DNA of 17,612 nt. Source: UBA5177 sp002413265. GTDB lineage: Bacteria; Chloroflexota; UBA5177. The translations under genes and the position numbers were made by a program. Where the stretch lies: the NCBI GenBank assembly GCA_036752825.1, contig DAIORV010000043.1, positions 1 through 17,612 on the forward strand, in the 5' to 3' direction. The notes under the pieces are model-generated. The model was given only the letters and a program-made list of their open reading frames with translations. It had not been told where the DNA came from and did no database searches. This document shows positions 7,178 through 14,467 of the stretch, piece by piece; within the stretch, counting starts at the first letter, position 1, and the number at the start of each line of letters is the position of its first letter.

Positions 7178-8063
7178 GTCCGTTCCGAATTTCTCAGAGG
7201 GCCGGCGACCTGAGGTCGTGGAGCAAATCGTCGCCGCCGCGTCGTCCGTCCACGGGGCTCACATTCTCGACCTGCACAGCGACGAGGATCACAACCGGAG
7301 TGTGCTGACCCTGGCGGGAGACACGGAAGCGATTCAGGAGGCGGTCTTCCGGGCGACCGCAAAAGCCGGCGAGCTGATAGACCTGCGCCACCACAGCGGT
7401 GAGCATCCGCGAATTGGGGCTACCGACGTGATTCCATTCATTCCGCTCGGCTCGGCATCGATGAACGATGCGATCGACGCGGCGCGCGCGGTCGGGACCC
7501 GGATTGCCGACGAGCTGAAAATCCCTGTGTACTTGTACGAGGAGTCGGCGTCCACGCCGGAGCGCAGGAACCTGGAGAAGATTCGCGGAAAAGGGTTCGA
7601 GGAGCTGCGCGAAGCCATCCGAGCTGACGCGTCGCGCGAACCAGACCTCGGCCCGAAGGAGCTGCACGAGTCGGCCGGCGCCACCGTAGTAGGAGCGCGC
7701 GGGCCGCTCATTGCCTACAACATTTATCTGGATACGGCCGACGTAGCCGTCGCCAAAGCAATCGCCAAGACTATTCGGTACAGCTCGGGCGGGCTGCGCT
7801 ACGTGAAGGCGTTGGGACTCGAGATCCCGGCTCGCAACCAGGCACAGGTTTCGATGAACCTCACCAATTTTCGGAAGACGGGGATACACACGGTCTTTGC
7901 TATGGTCCGCGACATCGCCGAGTCCTACGGCGTCAACATCACCGACTCTGAAGTCGTGGGTTTAATTCCTCAGGATGCGTTAATCGATGCCGCGAAGCAT
8001 TATCTGCGGCTCCACGAGCTCGCGGCCGACCAGATACTGGAAAACCGGCTGATGGACGAATGA
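7161..8063 (+). CDS. ftcD: Glutamate formimidoyltransferase (formiminotransferase domain only)
   Basis: This 300-residue enzyme transfers the formimino group of N-formimino-L-glutamate, the HutI product, to tetrahydrofolate, yielding glutamate and 5-formimino-THF. Seen: the N-terminal VPNFSEGR (8-15), SDEDHNRSV (40-48), and GEHPRIGATDVIPF (80-93) with the conserved catalytic-type His at 82, then FRKTGIH in the second half. At 300 residues it lacks the C-terminal cyclodeaminase of bifunctional animal FTCD; the cyclodeaminase step must come from a separate gene not in this window. AAGGAG (7151-7156) sits four bases before the ATG, inside the end of the Nudix gene. The end overlaps the next gene in ATGA. 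Confidence 0.95.
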   Translation: MRRLLESVPNFSEGRRPEVVEQIVAAASSVHGAHILDLHSDEDHNRSVLTLAGDTEAIQEAVFRATAKAGELIDLRHHSGEHPRIGATDVIPFIPLGSASMNDAIDAARAVGTRIADELKIPVYLYEESASTPERRNLEKIRGKGFEELREAIRADASREPDLGPKELHESAGATVVGARGPLIAYNIYLDTADVAVAKAIAKTIRYSSGGLRYVKALGLEIPARNQAQVSMNLTNFRKTGIHTVFAMVRDIAESYGVNITDSEVVGLIPQDALIDAAKHYLRLHELAADQILENRLMDE

Positions 8064-9646
8064 GCGACTCGCCGGCGGCTGTCGACGCGCTGTCGCTGCA
8101 GGTGTTCGCGAACCTGTTTTCTTCGGTCGCGGAGGAAATGGGAGTCACGCTGCAGCGGGCGTCGTACTCGCCGAACATCAAGATGCGGCGCGACTACTCC
8201 TGCGCGATCTTCGACGCGGAAGCGCAGATGCTGGCGCAGGCGGCGCACATGCCGGTGCACCTTGGCGCGATGCCGATGGCGATGGATGCGGTTCGCGCGC
8301 GCTATGACCTTGGGCCCGGCGACGTGGCGATTTTGAACGACCCGTACGAAGGTGGGACGCATCTTCCAGACATCTCGCTGGTCTCGGCGAGCTTCGACGG
8401 CGCTGGACGGCTGCTGGGCTACGTTATGTCACGTGCCCATCATGCGGACGTCGGCGGCACGTCCCCCGGCTCGATGCCCCTCTCGACAGAGATCTTTCAA
8501 GAGGGCGTGATCATTCCTCCCCTGCTGCTGGTCAAGGGCGGCGAAACGAACGAAGCGCTCCTCGAGCTCATCCTGCGAAACGTACGCACTCCTGACGAGC
8601 GACGAGGTGACTTCGCGGCTCAGCTCTCGGCGCAACGCGTTGGAGAGAGTGGGCTGGCGGATCTGGCCGAGCGCTACGGTCACGAGTCTGTCAACGTGCA
8701 CGGTGTAGCTTTGCAGGCGTACAGCGAGACGATGATGCGCCGTGTGATCGAGACGATACCTCCGGGCGAGTACCGGTTCACGGACTTCCTGGATGGCGAC
8801 GGCCAGGGGCCTGGACCAGTTCGCATCAGCGTTGCGATCCGGCGAGATGCACACAGCACTGACCTGGAAATCGACTTTACAGACACGGATGAGCAGAGAG
8901 GCGGGTCTATCAATGCCGTTGCGGCGGTAACCGTCTCGGCGACGCTGTACGTGATGCGGTGTCTGCATGCCGAGGAAACACCGGTCAACGCGGGGTCGCT
9001 GGCTCCTCTGAAGATCATTGCTCCCGCGGGAACGGTCGTGGCTGCCGTCGCACCTGCGCCGGTGGCGGGCGGAAACGTGGAGACCTCACAGAGGATCGTC
9101 GACGTGCTGTTTGGGGCGCTTGCTCAAGCCCTTCCCGAGTGTGTTCCGGCGGCGAGTCAGGGGACGATGAACAACCTGGCTTTCGGGGGCTACGATACGA
9201 ACCGCTCGCGTAGTTTCGCCTACTACGAGACCATGGGCGGTGGCGCCGGGGCGCGCCCGGGAGCCGATGGAATGACTGGCATCCACGATCACATGAGCAA
9301 CACGCTGAACACGCCCGTAGAGGCCCTGGAGAGCGAGCTGCCGGTACGCATACGCAGCTACGCGATTCGACGTGGAAGCGGCGGCAAGGGTCGGTTTCGG
9401 GGCGGCGAGGGACTACGACGAGACGTTCAGTTCCTCGAGCCGGCAACCGTGACCATCCTCTCTGAGCGTCGGGAGAGGTCTCCCTACGGTCTGCAAGGCG
9501 GGGAGAGCGGCGCTCCAGGCGAGAACCGTTTGAGGACGACCGAAGGCGAGGAGAGGCTGGCGGGAAAGGTCAGCCGAGACATCTCAGCGGGCGACTGTCT
9601 GAGCGTGCAAACCCCGGGAGGTGGGGGTTTCGGAGAGCCCTCGTGA
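8060..9646 (+). CDS. Hydantoinase B/oxoprolinase family subunit (HyuB-like)
   Basis: This 528-residue protein is a full-length member of the HyuB family, the subunit that pairs with an ATP-binding HyuA to hydrolyse N-methylhydantoin, 5-oxoproline or related cyclic amides or ureas. Motifs: RRDYSCAIFD (43-52), NDPYEGGTHLPD (93-104), SRAHHADVGGTSPGSMP (124-140), then in the second half PAASQGTMNN, ETMGGGAGARPGADGM and the glycine-rich end TPGGGGFGEP. It starts in an ATGA overlap with ftcD. No HyuA/oxoprolinase ATPase gene lies in the window, so the partner is unlinked or absent. The operon context suggests a substrate near histidine catabolism, for example hydantoin-5-propionate; this is inference. 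Confidence 0.9.
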   Translation: MSDSPAAVDALSLQVFANLFSSVAEEMGVTLQRASYSPNIKMRRDYSCAIFDAEAQMLAQAAHMPVHLGAMPMAMDAVRARYDLGPGDVAILNDPYEGGTHLPDISLVSASFDGAGRLLGYVMSRAHHADVGGTSPGSMPLSTEIFQEGVIIPPLLLVKGGETNEALLELILRNVRTPDERRGDFAAQLSAQRVGESGLADLAERYGHESVNVHGVALQAYSETMMRRVIETIPPGEYRFTDFLDGDGQGPGPVRISVAIRRDAHSTDLEIDFTDTDEQRGGSINAVAAVTVSATLYVMRCLHAEETPVNAGSLAPLKIIAPAGTVVAAVAPAPVAGGNVETSQRIVDVLFGALAQALPECVPAASQGTMNNLAFGGYDTNRSRSFAYYETMGGGAGARPGADGMTGIHDHMSNTLNTPVEALESELPVRIRSYAIRRGSGGKGRFRGGEGLRRDVQFLEPATVTILSERRERSPYGLQGGESGAPGENRLRTTEGEERLAGKVSRDISAGDCLSVQTPGGGGFGEPS

Positions 9647-9659
9647 GCCGGCTATTCCC

Positions 9660-9689
9660 TTGCTACCGCTCGCGATTCGCTGTTAGTAT
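9660..9689 (+). promoter_or_regulatory. Possible promoter for the lipoprotein-asparaginase-ddl group
   Basis: TTGCTA (9660-9665) and TAGTAT (9684-9689) are 18 bases apart in the 85-base gap after hyuB. Initiation would be near 9696, about 35 bases before the chosen ATG. The match is moderate and untested. Confidence 0.35.
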
Positions 9690-9731
9690 TCGCTGGTCTT
9701 TAGCGAGGTCAGTCACATCCGCGCGATTTCG

Positions 9732-10598
9732 ATGCTGGGCCTTGGTCTGAGCCTGCTGGCGCTTGCCGGCTGCGGCGGTAAGGCCGGCGCCACCTCCCCG
9801 GATCCCACGCCCACCAAGCATCCGGCGACTCTACCTGTCGCGACCGTGACGCCAATTGTGGTCGCGACCGAGACGGCCACCGCTCAGCCCACTGCTACGG
9901 TCCCAGTGACAGCAACTCCGCGAGCTTCGGCGACCTCAGTCGCCACCGTGCCTGTGAGCTCTGTTGCACCTCTCGTCGTGTCGGCCTTCGTACATCCGGC
10001 ATCGCTGGCTCCGGGCGCGGCAGCGAGGTGGACCGTCACCACCCTCGGCGACGCCAGCCGAGTACAGGTGTACCTGTCTGCCGGGCCAGGAGCAAGCGCG
10101 GGCCCCTTTTCGTATGAGCTGAGTCAGACCGCCGACGGGCGCTGGGCGAGCGCGTTCACGGCTCCGACGGCTCCCGGCCAGTACTACTTCAGCATCGGGC
10201 TCTTCAACCGGGCAGGCCATAGATCCGTGATCGAGAATGGTGCGTGGAGCGTGGTGGTTCGCGGCGCGGCTTCCAGCGGGGGCGCCCAACCGCTGCCGGC
10301 CGATGTTCCATTGGCACCAGGATTTTCCTATGGCAATCCGGCGCCGGCTACCTTCAACGCGGTAGGGCACGTGATCTCGGGGTCTGAAGTGGTGAGCACT
10401 ACGAACGCATCTGCCAACGGCAGCGCACTCGGGCAGTTCTTCTCCGTCCGGCTTCCCAGGGCGGGGTGGACGGTGGATCAGTCGACCGTCCCAGCAGCCG
10501 GCGCGACTTCGTGGTCGATTGTCGCCACGATCGGTCGTCGAGTCCTGGTGGTCCAATTCTCGGCGGGGACTCTCCATTTCTTTTACGGCAATTCGTAG
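9732..10598 (+). CDS. Putative lipoprotein with Thr/Pro-rich linker and Ig-like region
   Basis: No known function is recognised. The N-terminus is a short hydrophobic signal ending in lipobox LAGC (11-14), so the mature protein should be lipid-anchored at Cys14 outside the membrane. Residues 16-82 are a low-complexity Thr/Pro/Ala/Val linker. Residues 83-175 read as a beta-sandwich (LVVSAFVHPASLAPGAA, later APTAPGQYYFSIGLFNRAGH), resembling an Ig-like fold. Residues about 190-288 form a second compact region ending FSAGTLHFFYGNS. The signal lacks the usual positive n-region, and there is no clear Shine-Dalgarno. No ATG, GTG or TTG lies upstream in frame before a stop, but a CTG at 9693 would add an Arg-containing lead, so the true start may be non-canonical. 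Confidence 0.7.
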   Translation: MLGLGLSLLALAGCGGKAGATSPDPTPTKHPATLPVATVTPIVVATETATAQPTATVPVTATPRASATSVATVPVSSVAPLVVSAFVHPASLAPGAAARWTVTTLGDASRVQVYLSAGPGASAGPFSYELSQTADGRWASAFTAPTAPGQYYFSIGLFNRAGHRSVIENGAWSVVVRGAASSGGAQPLPADVPLAPGFSYGNPAPATFNAVGHVISGSEVVSTTNASANGSALGQFFSVRLPRAGWTVDQSTVPAAGATSWSIVATIGRRVLVVQFSAGTLHFFYGNS

Positions 10599-10605
10599 AG
10601 CCGCG

Positions 10606-11673
10606 GTGACTCTGTCAGCCGGCACACGCGTAGAAGTCCATCTGCCCGAGGACGCGTTTTCGTCAGACGTGCCTCTGGTGGCGGTGATGCGTGGCGACTA
10701 CGTCGGAAGCCTTCATCGCGGCATTTTCGCGGTCTGCGATGACGAAGGACACCTTTCGGCGTGTGCCGGAGATGCCTCGCAGTACGTCTTTCTTAGATCT
10801 GCCGCAAAGCCGTTTCAAGTCATGCCGGCGGTTCTCGCCGGTGCGATTGAGCGGTTTGGGCTGACGGGAGAGGAGACGGCAGTCCTCTGTGCGTCTCACA
10901 ACGCAGAACCGAAACATAGAGATGCCGTGCTCTCGGCACTCAAGAAGGCGGGTCTCGACGAAACGGCTCTCCGTTGCGGAGCACATCCCCCGCTTCACGA
11001 AGCCAGTGCCGCGGATCTCGTCCGGCGCGGAGAGGCTCCGACGCCGGTCTGCAACAACTGCAGCGGCGCGCATGCCGGAATGCTGCTGGCCTGTGTCGCC
11101 CGTGGCTGGCCGCTGGAAGGATATGGGGAGCCGTCACATCCACTGCAGCAGCAAACGCTCGAGATCCTTGCTCGGTTCGCCGGAGTCCGGCCAGACGACG
11201 TTCAGCTGGCCACGGATAACTGCGCCGTCCCGGCTTTCCGGTTGCCGTTCGCCGGCGCGGCGCTGGCGTTCGCGCGTCTCGTGACAGGGTCAAAGGTGGG
11301 GGATGACCTGCGCGAGGCGGCGGCGGTGGTCTGCGGGGCGATGACCTCTTGGCCCTACATGGTCGCGGGTGAAGGAAGGTTCGACACCGATCTGATGACT
11401 GTTGCCGGGACCGAAATTGTGTCAAAGGGAGGCGCCGAGGGGTTTCAAGGCATTGGTATTCGAAACCTTGGTCTGGGATTCGCGCTGAAGATATCGGACG
11501 GCAATGCGCGCGCCTCTCATCCCGCGACTGTCGAAGTCCTGCGCGCCTTGGGGGCTCTCAGCGACGAACAGCTGTCGCGGCTACGAGAGTACGCGCGCCC
11601 GGAGGTTCGCAACCCCAGCGGTGATCTGGTGGGAACCATCAAGCCCGTTTTCACGGTTGGCGCGAGCTCATGA
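10606..11673 (+). CDS. L-asparaginase II family protein
   Basis: This 355-residue protein, counted from GTG 10606, belongs to the asparaginase II family (PF06089-type), cytoplasmic proteins that hydrolyse L-asparagine and are unrelated to the E. coli AnsA/AnsB fold. Motifs: HRG (37-39), SAAKPFQ (65-71), CASHNAEPKH (95-104), CNNCSGAHAGML (149-160), TDNCAVPAFRLP (203-214) and IVSKGGAEG in the C-terminal third. The frame is open to ATG 10519, but that start would overlap the lipoprotein by 80 bases and add a basic segment not expected in the family. GTG 10606 lies 8 bases after the lipoprotein stop, suiting re-initiation. The 3' end overlaps ddl in ATGA. Family membership is firm; substrate is inferred. 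Confidence 0.85.
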   Translation: MTLSAGTRVEVHLPEDAFSSDVPLVAVMRGDYVGSLHRGIFAVCDDEGHLSACAGDASQYVFLRSAAKPFQVMPAVLAGAIERFGLTGEETAVLCASHNAEPKHRDAVLSALKKAGLDETALRCGAHPPLHEASAADLVRRGEAPTPVCNNCSGAHAGMLLACVARGWPLEGYGEPSHPLQQQTLEILARFAGVRPDDVQLATDNCAVPAFRLPFAGAALAFARLVTGSKVGDDLREAAAVVCGAMTSWPYMVAGEGRFDTDLMTVAGTEIVSKGGAEGFQGIGIRNLGLGFALKISDGNARASHPATVEVLRALGALSDEQLSRLREYARPEVRNPSGDLVGTIKPVFTVGASS

Positions 11674-12770
11674 GGCGGCTGCGAGTCGGCATCCTCTTCG
11701 GAGGTAAGTCTGGGGAGCACGAGGTTTCGGTTGCATCCGCGAGCTCGCTACTCGCTGCGTTGGATCCTGAACGCTATGAAGCGGTACCAATCGGGATCAG
11801 CCGCGAAGGCTCGTGGCAGGTCGGGCAGACTCCCGAGCAGCTGGCGGCGGGCGGGCCGAAGAAGGAGCTTTCGGGGCGGGAGGAAGCAGTCGTCGATCCG
11901 ACTCATCACGGCATCATGCGCGTGGATGGAGCGGGAGCGATGGATCTGCATGACAGCGCGATCGACGTCGTATTCCCGGTGCTGCACGGACCAAATGGTG
12001 AGGACGGGACGGTCCAGGGACTGCTGGTGACGGCGGGAATCCCATATGTGGGGTCAGAGGTGCTGGGCTCCGCACTCGCCATGGACAAGTGGCGTATGAA
12101 GGCAGTTTTTGCCCAGTGGGGGCTGCCGAACGTGCCGTACGTCGGGTTTCGCGCCTATGACTGGGTTCATGGCCGTGACGAGCTGATAACGCGCCTGGAG
12201 CGCAAGCTCGCGTATCCGGTGTTCGTGAAGCCCAGCAACATGGGCTCGAGCGTGGGCATAAGCAAGGCGCGGACCAGCGAGGAACTTGCGCATGGCGTCG
12301 ACGTGGCGATCCGTTACGACTCCACGATCATCGTCGAGCAGGGCATTGAAGGGCGCGAGATCGAGGTCGGAGTGCTGGGAAACGACGATCCGCTGGTCTC
12401 CGTGCCGGGCGAGATTAAGCCGCTTCATGACTTCTACGACTACCGGTCCAAGTACACAGAGGGGCTGGCAGAACTGATCATCCCCGCATGCCTGGGGGAT
12501 GACCAGGTCAAGCGCCTTAATGAACTGGCCCGTGGAGCTTTCCTCGCCGTCGACGCCGCGGGACTGGCTCGAGTCGATTTTTTCATTCGAGCCACCGACG
12601 GCGAGATCCTCCTCAACGAGATCAACACCATGCCGGGATTCACGGCCACCAGCATGTATCCGAAGCTATGGGAAGCGACCGGCGTACCGTATCCCGAGCT
12701 GATCGACCGGCTTGTTCGGCTGGCGCTGGAAAGGTTTGACGACAGGCAGCGCCGGCGGGTTACACTGTAG
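11670..12770 (+). CDS. ddl: D-alanine--D-alanine ligase
   Basis: This 366-residue ATP-grasp ligase joins two D-alanines for the peptidoglycan stem peptide. Visible: the N-terminal GILFGGKSGEHEVSVASA (7-24), VLHGPNGEDGTVQGLL (104-119), FVKPSNMGSSVGISK (185-199), the omega loop YDYRSKYTEG (256-265), RVDFF (301-305) and NEINTMPGFT (316-325). The YDYxxKY loop is the D-Ala-D-Ala type, not the VanA-like D-lactate type, so no intrinsic glycopeptide-resistance ligase is implied. Length is normal. The start overlaps the asparaginase stop by four bases (ATGA). No other mur genes adjoin, so it lies outside the usual division/cell-wall cluster. Confidence 0.96.
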   Translation: MRRLRVGILFGGKSGEHEVSVASASSLLAALDPERYEAVPIGISREGSWQVGQTPEQLAAGGPKKELSGREEAVVDPTHHGIMRVDGAGAMDLHDSAIDVVFPVLHGPNGEDGTVQGLLVTAGIPYVGSEVLGSALAMDKWRMKAVFAQWGLPNVPYVGFRAYDWVHGRDELITRLERKLAYPVFVKPSNMGSSVGISKARTSEELAHGVDVAIRYDSTIIVEQGIEGREIEVGVLGNDDPLVSVPGEIKPLHDFYDYRSKYTEGLAELIIPACLGDDQVKRLNELARGAFLAVDAAGLARVDFFIRATDGEILLNEINTMPGFTATSMYPKLWEATGVPYPELIDRLVRLALERFDDRQRRRVTL

Positions 12771-12792
12771 CCCCCTCCTCGACGCGGCTATT

Positions 12793-12821
12793 TTGGCGTG
12801 ATACGATTGCCAGAAGATATC
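12793..12821 (+). promoter_or_regulatory. Possible promoter for the secreted protein gene
   Basis: TTGGCG (12793-12798) and GATATC (12816-12821) are 17 bases apart in the 74-base gap after ddl. Initiation would be near 12828, with GGAAGGG as ribosome site before ATG 12845. The -10 match is imperfect. Confidence 0.35.
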
Positions 12822-12844
12822 TGTCACGCGTGGAAGGGTCCTGC

Positions 12845-13930
12845 ATGAGGCGTCTCGCACTCGCGGTTGTGCTCGTAGTGGTCGGAGTGGTCGCAGTGGG
12901 GGCGCAGCGCTCCCGCGCGAACGTCATTCCGCCCGTCACTCCGGTTACCGGCCTCTGCACGACTCCAGTGCCGTATGCCATCGTCCCGTGCGGACCTGCG
13001 ACTCCGGGACCACGTGCCTTGATCTTCCCGAACAAGACGTTATCGGTTGGGGGTGGCGTTCCGGGTCCCGAGAACACGATCGCGTTCCCAGTGACGATCA
13101 CATCCAGCCTCGTGTGCTTCAGTCTGAACGAGCCAATCATTGCCTACACCGTGGGCGCGCCTACCGGAGCTTCGGTCATCTATCAGGTCGCACCGGAGCC
13201 TGCACAGCCTTCGCACGGCAGCTATCAAGTTGTGAACGTGGACCCAACCAGCAACCAAGCGTCACTGACCGTGGAGGTATACAAGGGGGCCATCAGCCCT
13301 TCAGGCGTCGCGGTGAAGGCCGTCTGGCCGCAGGAAGCCGTGGATCAAATCTCGGTTTTGATACCGCCCACTCCTGCCACGGCAACTCCGGTGCCGACAG
13401 CGCACGTACACGTCACGCCGTCCGGGCCACCGCCGTCGCCACCATCAACGCCTACGGGCCCGACCTCGACGCCGGCTCCCACCAGCACGCCGACTCCTAC
13501 CGCCACCGCTACGGCCACGAATACGGCAGTGGTAACGAGTACTCCGACTCCGGTAGGAAGTGCGACCGCGGTTCCGACCCCCGTGGGGACGCCGGACACA
13601 CGGCCAATGTTCACGAGAGTCTGCGTGTCACCTTCCAGCGTATCGGGAATTCACGGGCCCGCAACGGTCTACGCACAGACCAAGCCCGGAGCGGTCTGCA
13701 CAGCGCGCGTCAATTACCTGCCGTTTGGGTCGGCTTCAGCTGCCGATTTCAACAGAGGACCGCAACAGGCGTTGGCCGATGGTCTGGCCGTATTCCCGCT
13801 GGTTGTGAACAACGGTAGAGCGGCGCTCGGCCAGGCGACCGTTACCTGCTCTTTGGCAGGACAGTCGGTGACAGCATCAGCGACGTTTACGGTGACGCAG
13901 CCGGCTCCTGCTGCTGCAAGGTCTGGGTAG
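12845..13930 (+). CDS. Secreted protein of unknown function with Thr/Pro-rich linker
   Basis: I do not recognise this family. ATG 12845 is chosen because GGAAGGG (12832-12838) precedes it at normal spacing; an in-frame GTG at 12830 is the alternative. The 361-residue product begins with a classic signal peptide, MRRLALAVVLVVVGVVAVGA, with cleavage likely between residues 20 and 26. The N-terminal region (26-170) has three cysteines and beta-type segments. Residues about 172-253 are a Thr/Pro/Ala/Ser linker. Residues 254-355 form a second domain with three cysteines (VCVSPSS, AVCTAR, VTCSLAG) that may be Ig-like. No transmembrane tail or sorting signal is seen. The two-domain-plus-linker build resembles the lipoprotein at 9732, but no sequence similarity is obvious. 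Confidence 0.75.
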   Translation: MRRLALAVVLVVVGVVAVGAQRSRANVIPPVTPVTGLCTTPVPYAIVPCGPATPGPRALIFPNKTLSVGGGVPGPENTIAFPVTITSSLVCFSLNEPIIAYTVGAPTGASVIYQVAPEPAQPSHGSYQVVNVDPTSNQASLTVEVYKGAISPSGVAVKAVWPQEAVDQISVLIPPTPATATPVPTAHVHVTPSGPPPSPPSTPTGPTSTPAPTSTPTPTATATATNTAVVTSTPTPVGSATAVPTPVGTPDTRPMFTRVCVSPSSVSGIHGPATVYAQTKPGAVCTARVNYLPFGSASAADFNRGPQQALADGLAVFPLVVNNGRAALGQATVTCSLAGQSVTASATFTVTQPAPAAARSG

Positions 13931-13936
13931 GACGCC

Positions 13937-14368
13937 CTACTTCTTGCCCGGTAGCCACCGGCGCCAACCGCTTGTCGCTGCTTGTTCCACGGGCTTACTT
14001 GGCTCAGCGGCTTTGTCTGCCTGGCCCTGAAGCTCGGAGATGACGGCGTCGTTTAGCTCGAGTCCGTGCTCGGCAGTAACCCCATGGACCCCGTGGAAGG
14101 GCACGATGAGGTCCTTAGCGCTCGATCCCATCTCGGACGTGCGATCTACCCGGATGTAGCCGGTGCCGCTGAAGGCCTGCGTAACACGCTCGCCCTCTCC
14201 GATATGCAAGCTGTCGCGAGTCTGGCTCGACCCGAAGCCCGCCACCTCTTTCACCACGCCGATGCGGCTCCCATCCGGGCCGGTGACCTCCATTCCCTCT
14301 CGTACGTCGAATAAGACGTCCTTGCCATACACGGATGCAGGCTGGACTTCGGAGTCAGGAGTTTCCAT
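13937..14368 (-). CDS. Small PRC-barrel/DUF2171-like protein
   Basis: This 143-residue soluble protein has residues 18-95 that read as a small beta-barrel: VREGMEVTGPDGSRIGVVKEV, then LHIGEGERV, GYIRVDR and DLIVPFHGVHGVT. This pattern is shared by DUF2171 and PRC-barrel-type proteins, which are often involved in stress or RNA/protein binding; a specific role cannot be assigned. The C-terminal 40 residues are polar and end in a basic RRWLPGKK. AAAGGAG lies seven bases before the ATG, and TATAGT (minus strand, 14395-14390) could be a -10, though no good -35 accompanies it. Its stop is 6 bases from the stop of the convergent secreted-protein gene. Confidence 0.75.
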   Translation of the reverse strand: METPDSEVQPASVYGKDVLFDVREGMEVTGPDGSRIGVVKEVAGFGSSQTRDSLHIGEGERVTQAFSGTGYIRVDRTSEMGSSAKDLIVPFHGVHGVTAEHGLELNDAVISELQGQADKAAEPSKPVEQAATSGWRRWLPGKK

Positions 14369-14467
14369 GGACCGTCTCCTTTGGTACGCACTATACCAGG
14401 GAGCCGGTCACGATTGTCCGCTGCGAGATCGCTTTCGGTGCCGAAGCCTCATCGCATAACGGGCGCG

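Noticed and set aside
7194..7889. Minus-strand open frame of 231 codons
   Set aside because: It is antisense to ftcD and its product has no family pattern, while ftcD is fully conserved.
9936..10625. Minus-strand open frame of 229 codons
   Set aside because: It is antisense to the lipoprotein gene and its translation is Arg/His-rich with no domain. The plus frame has a lipobox and a linker typical of real lipoproteins.
11670..12770. VanA/VanB-type D-Ala-D-Lac ligase
   Set aside because: The omega loop reads YDYRSKY, the D-Ala-D-Ala type, and no vanH or vanX neighbours are present.
13489..13560. Nucleotide-level tandem repeat in the Thr/Pro linker
   Set aside because: The codons repeat ACN/CCN/GCN loosely because of amino acid composition. 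There is no fixed repeat unit, so it is low complexity and not a tandem array.
13925..13945. Terminator hairpin between the convergent secreted-protein and PRC-barrel-like genes
   Set aside because: GTAGG (13927-13931) and CCTAC (13936-13940) give only five pairs, overlap both stop codons and lack a T-tract.
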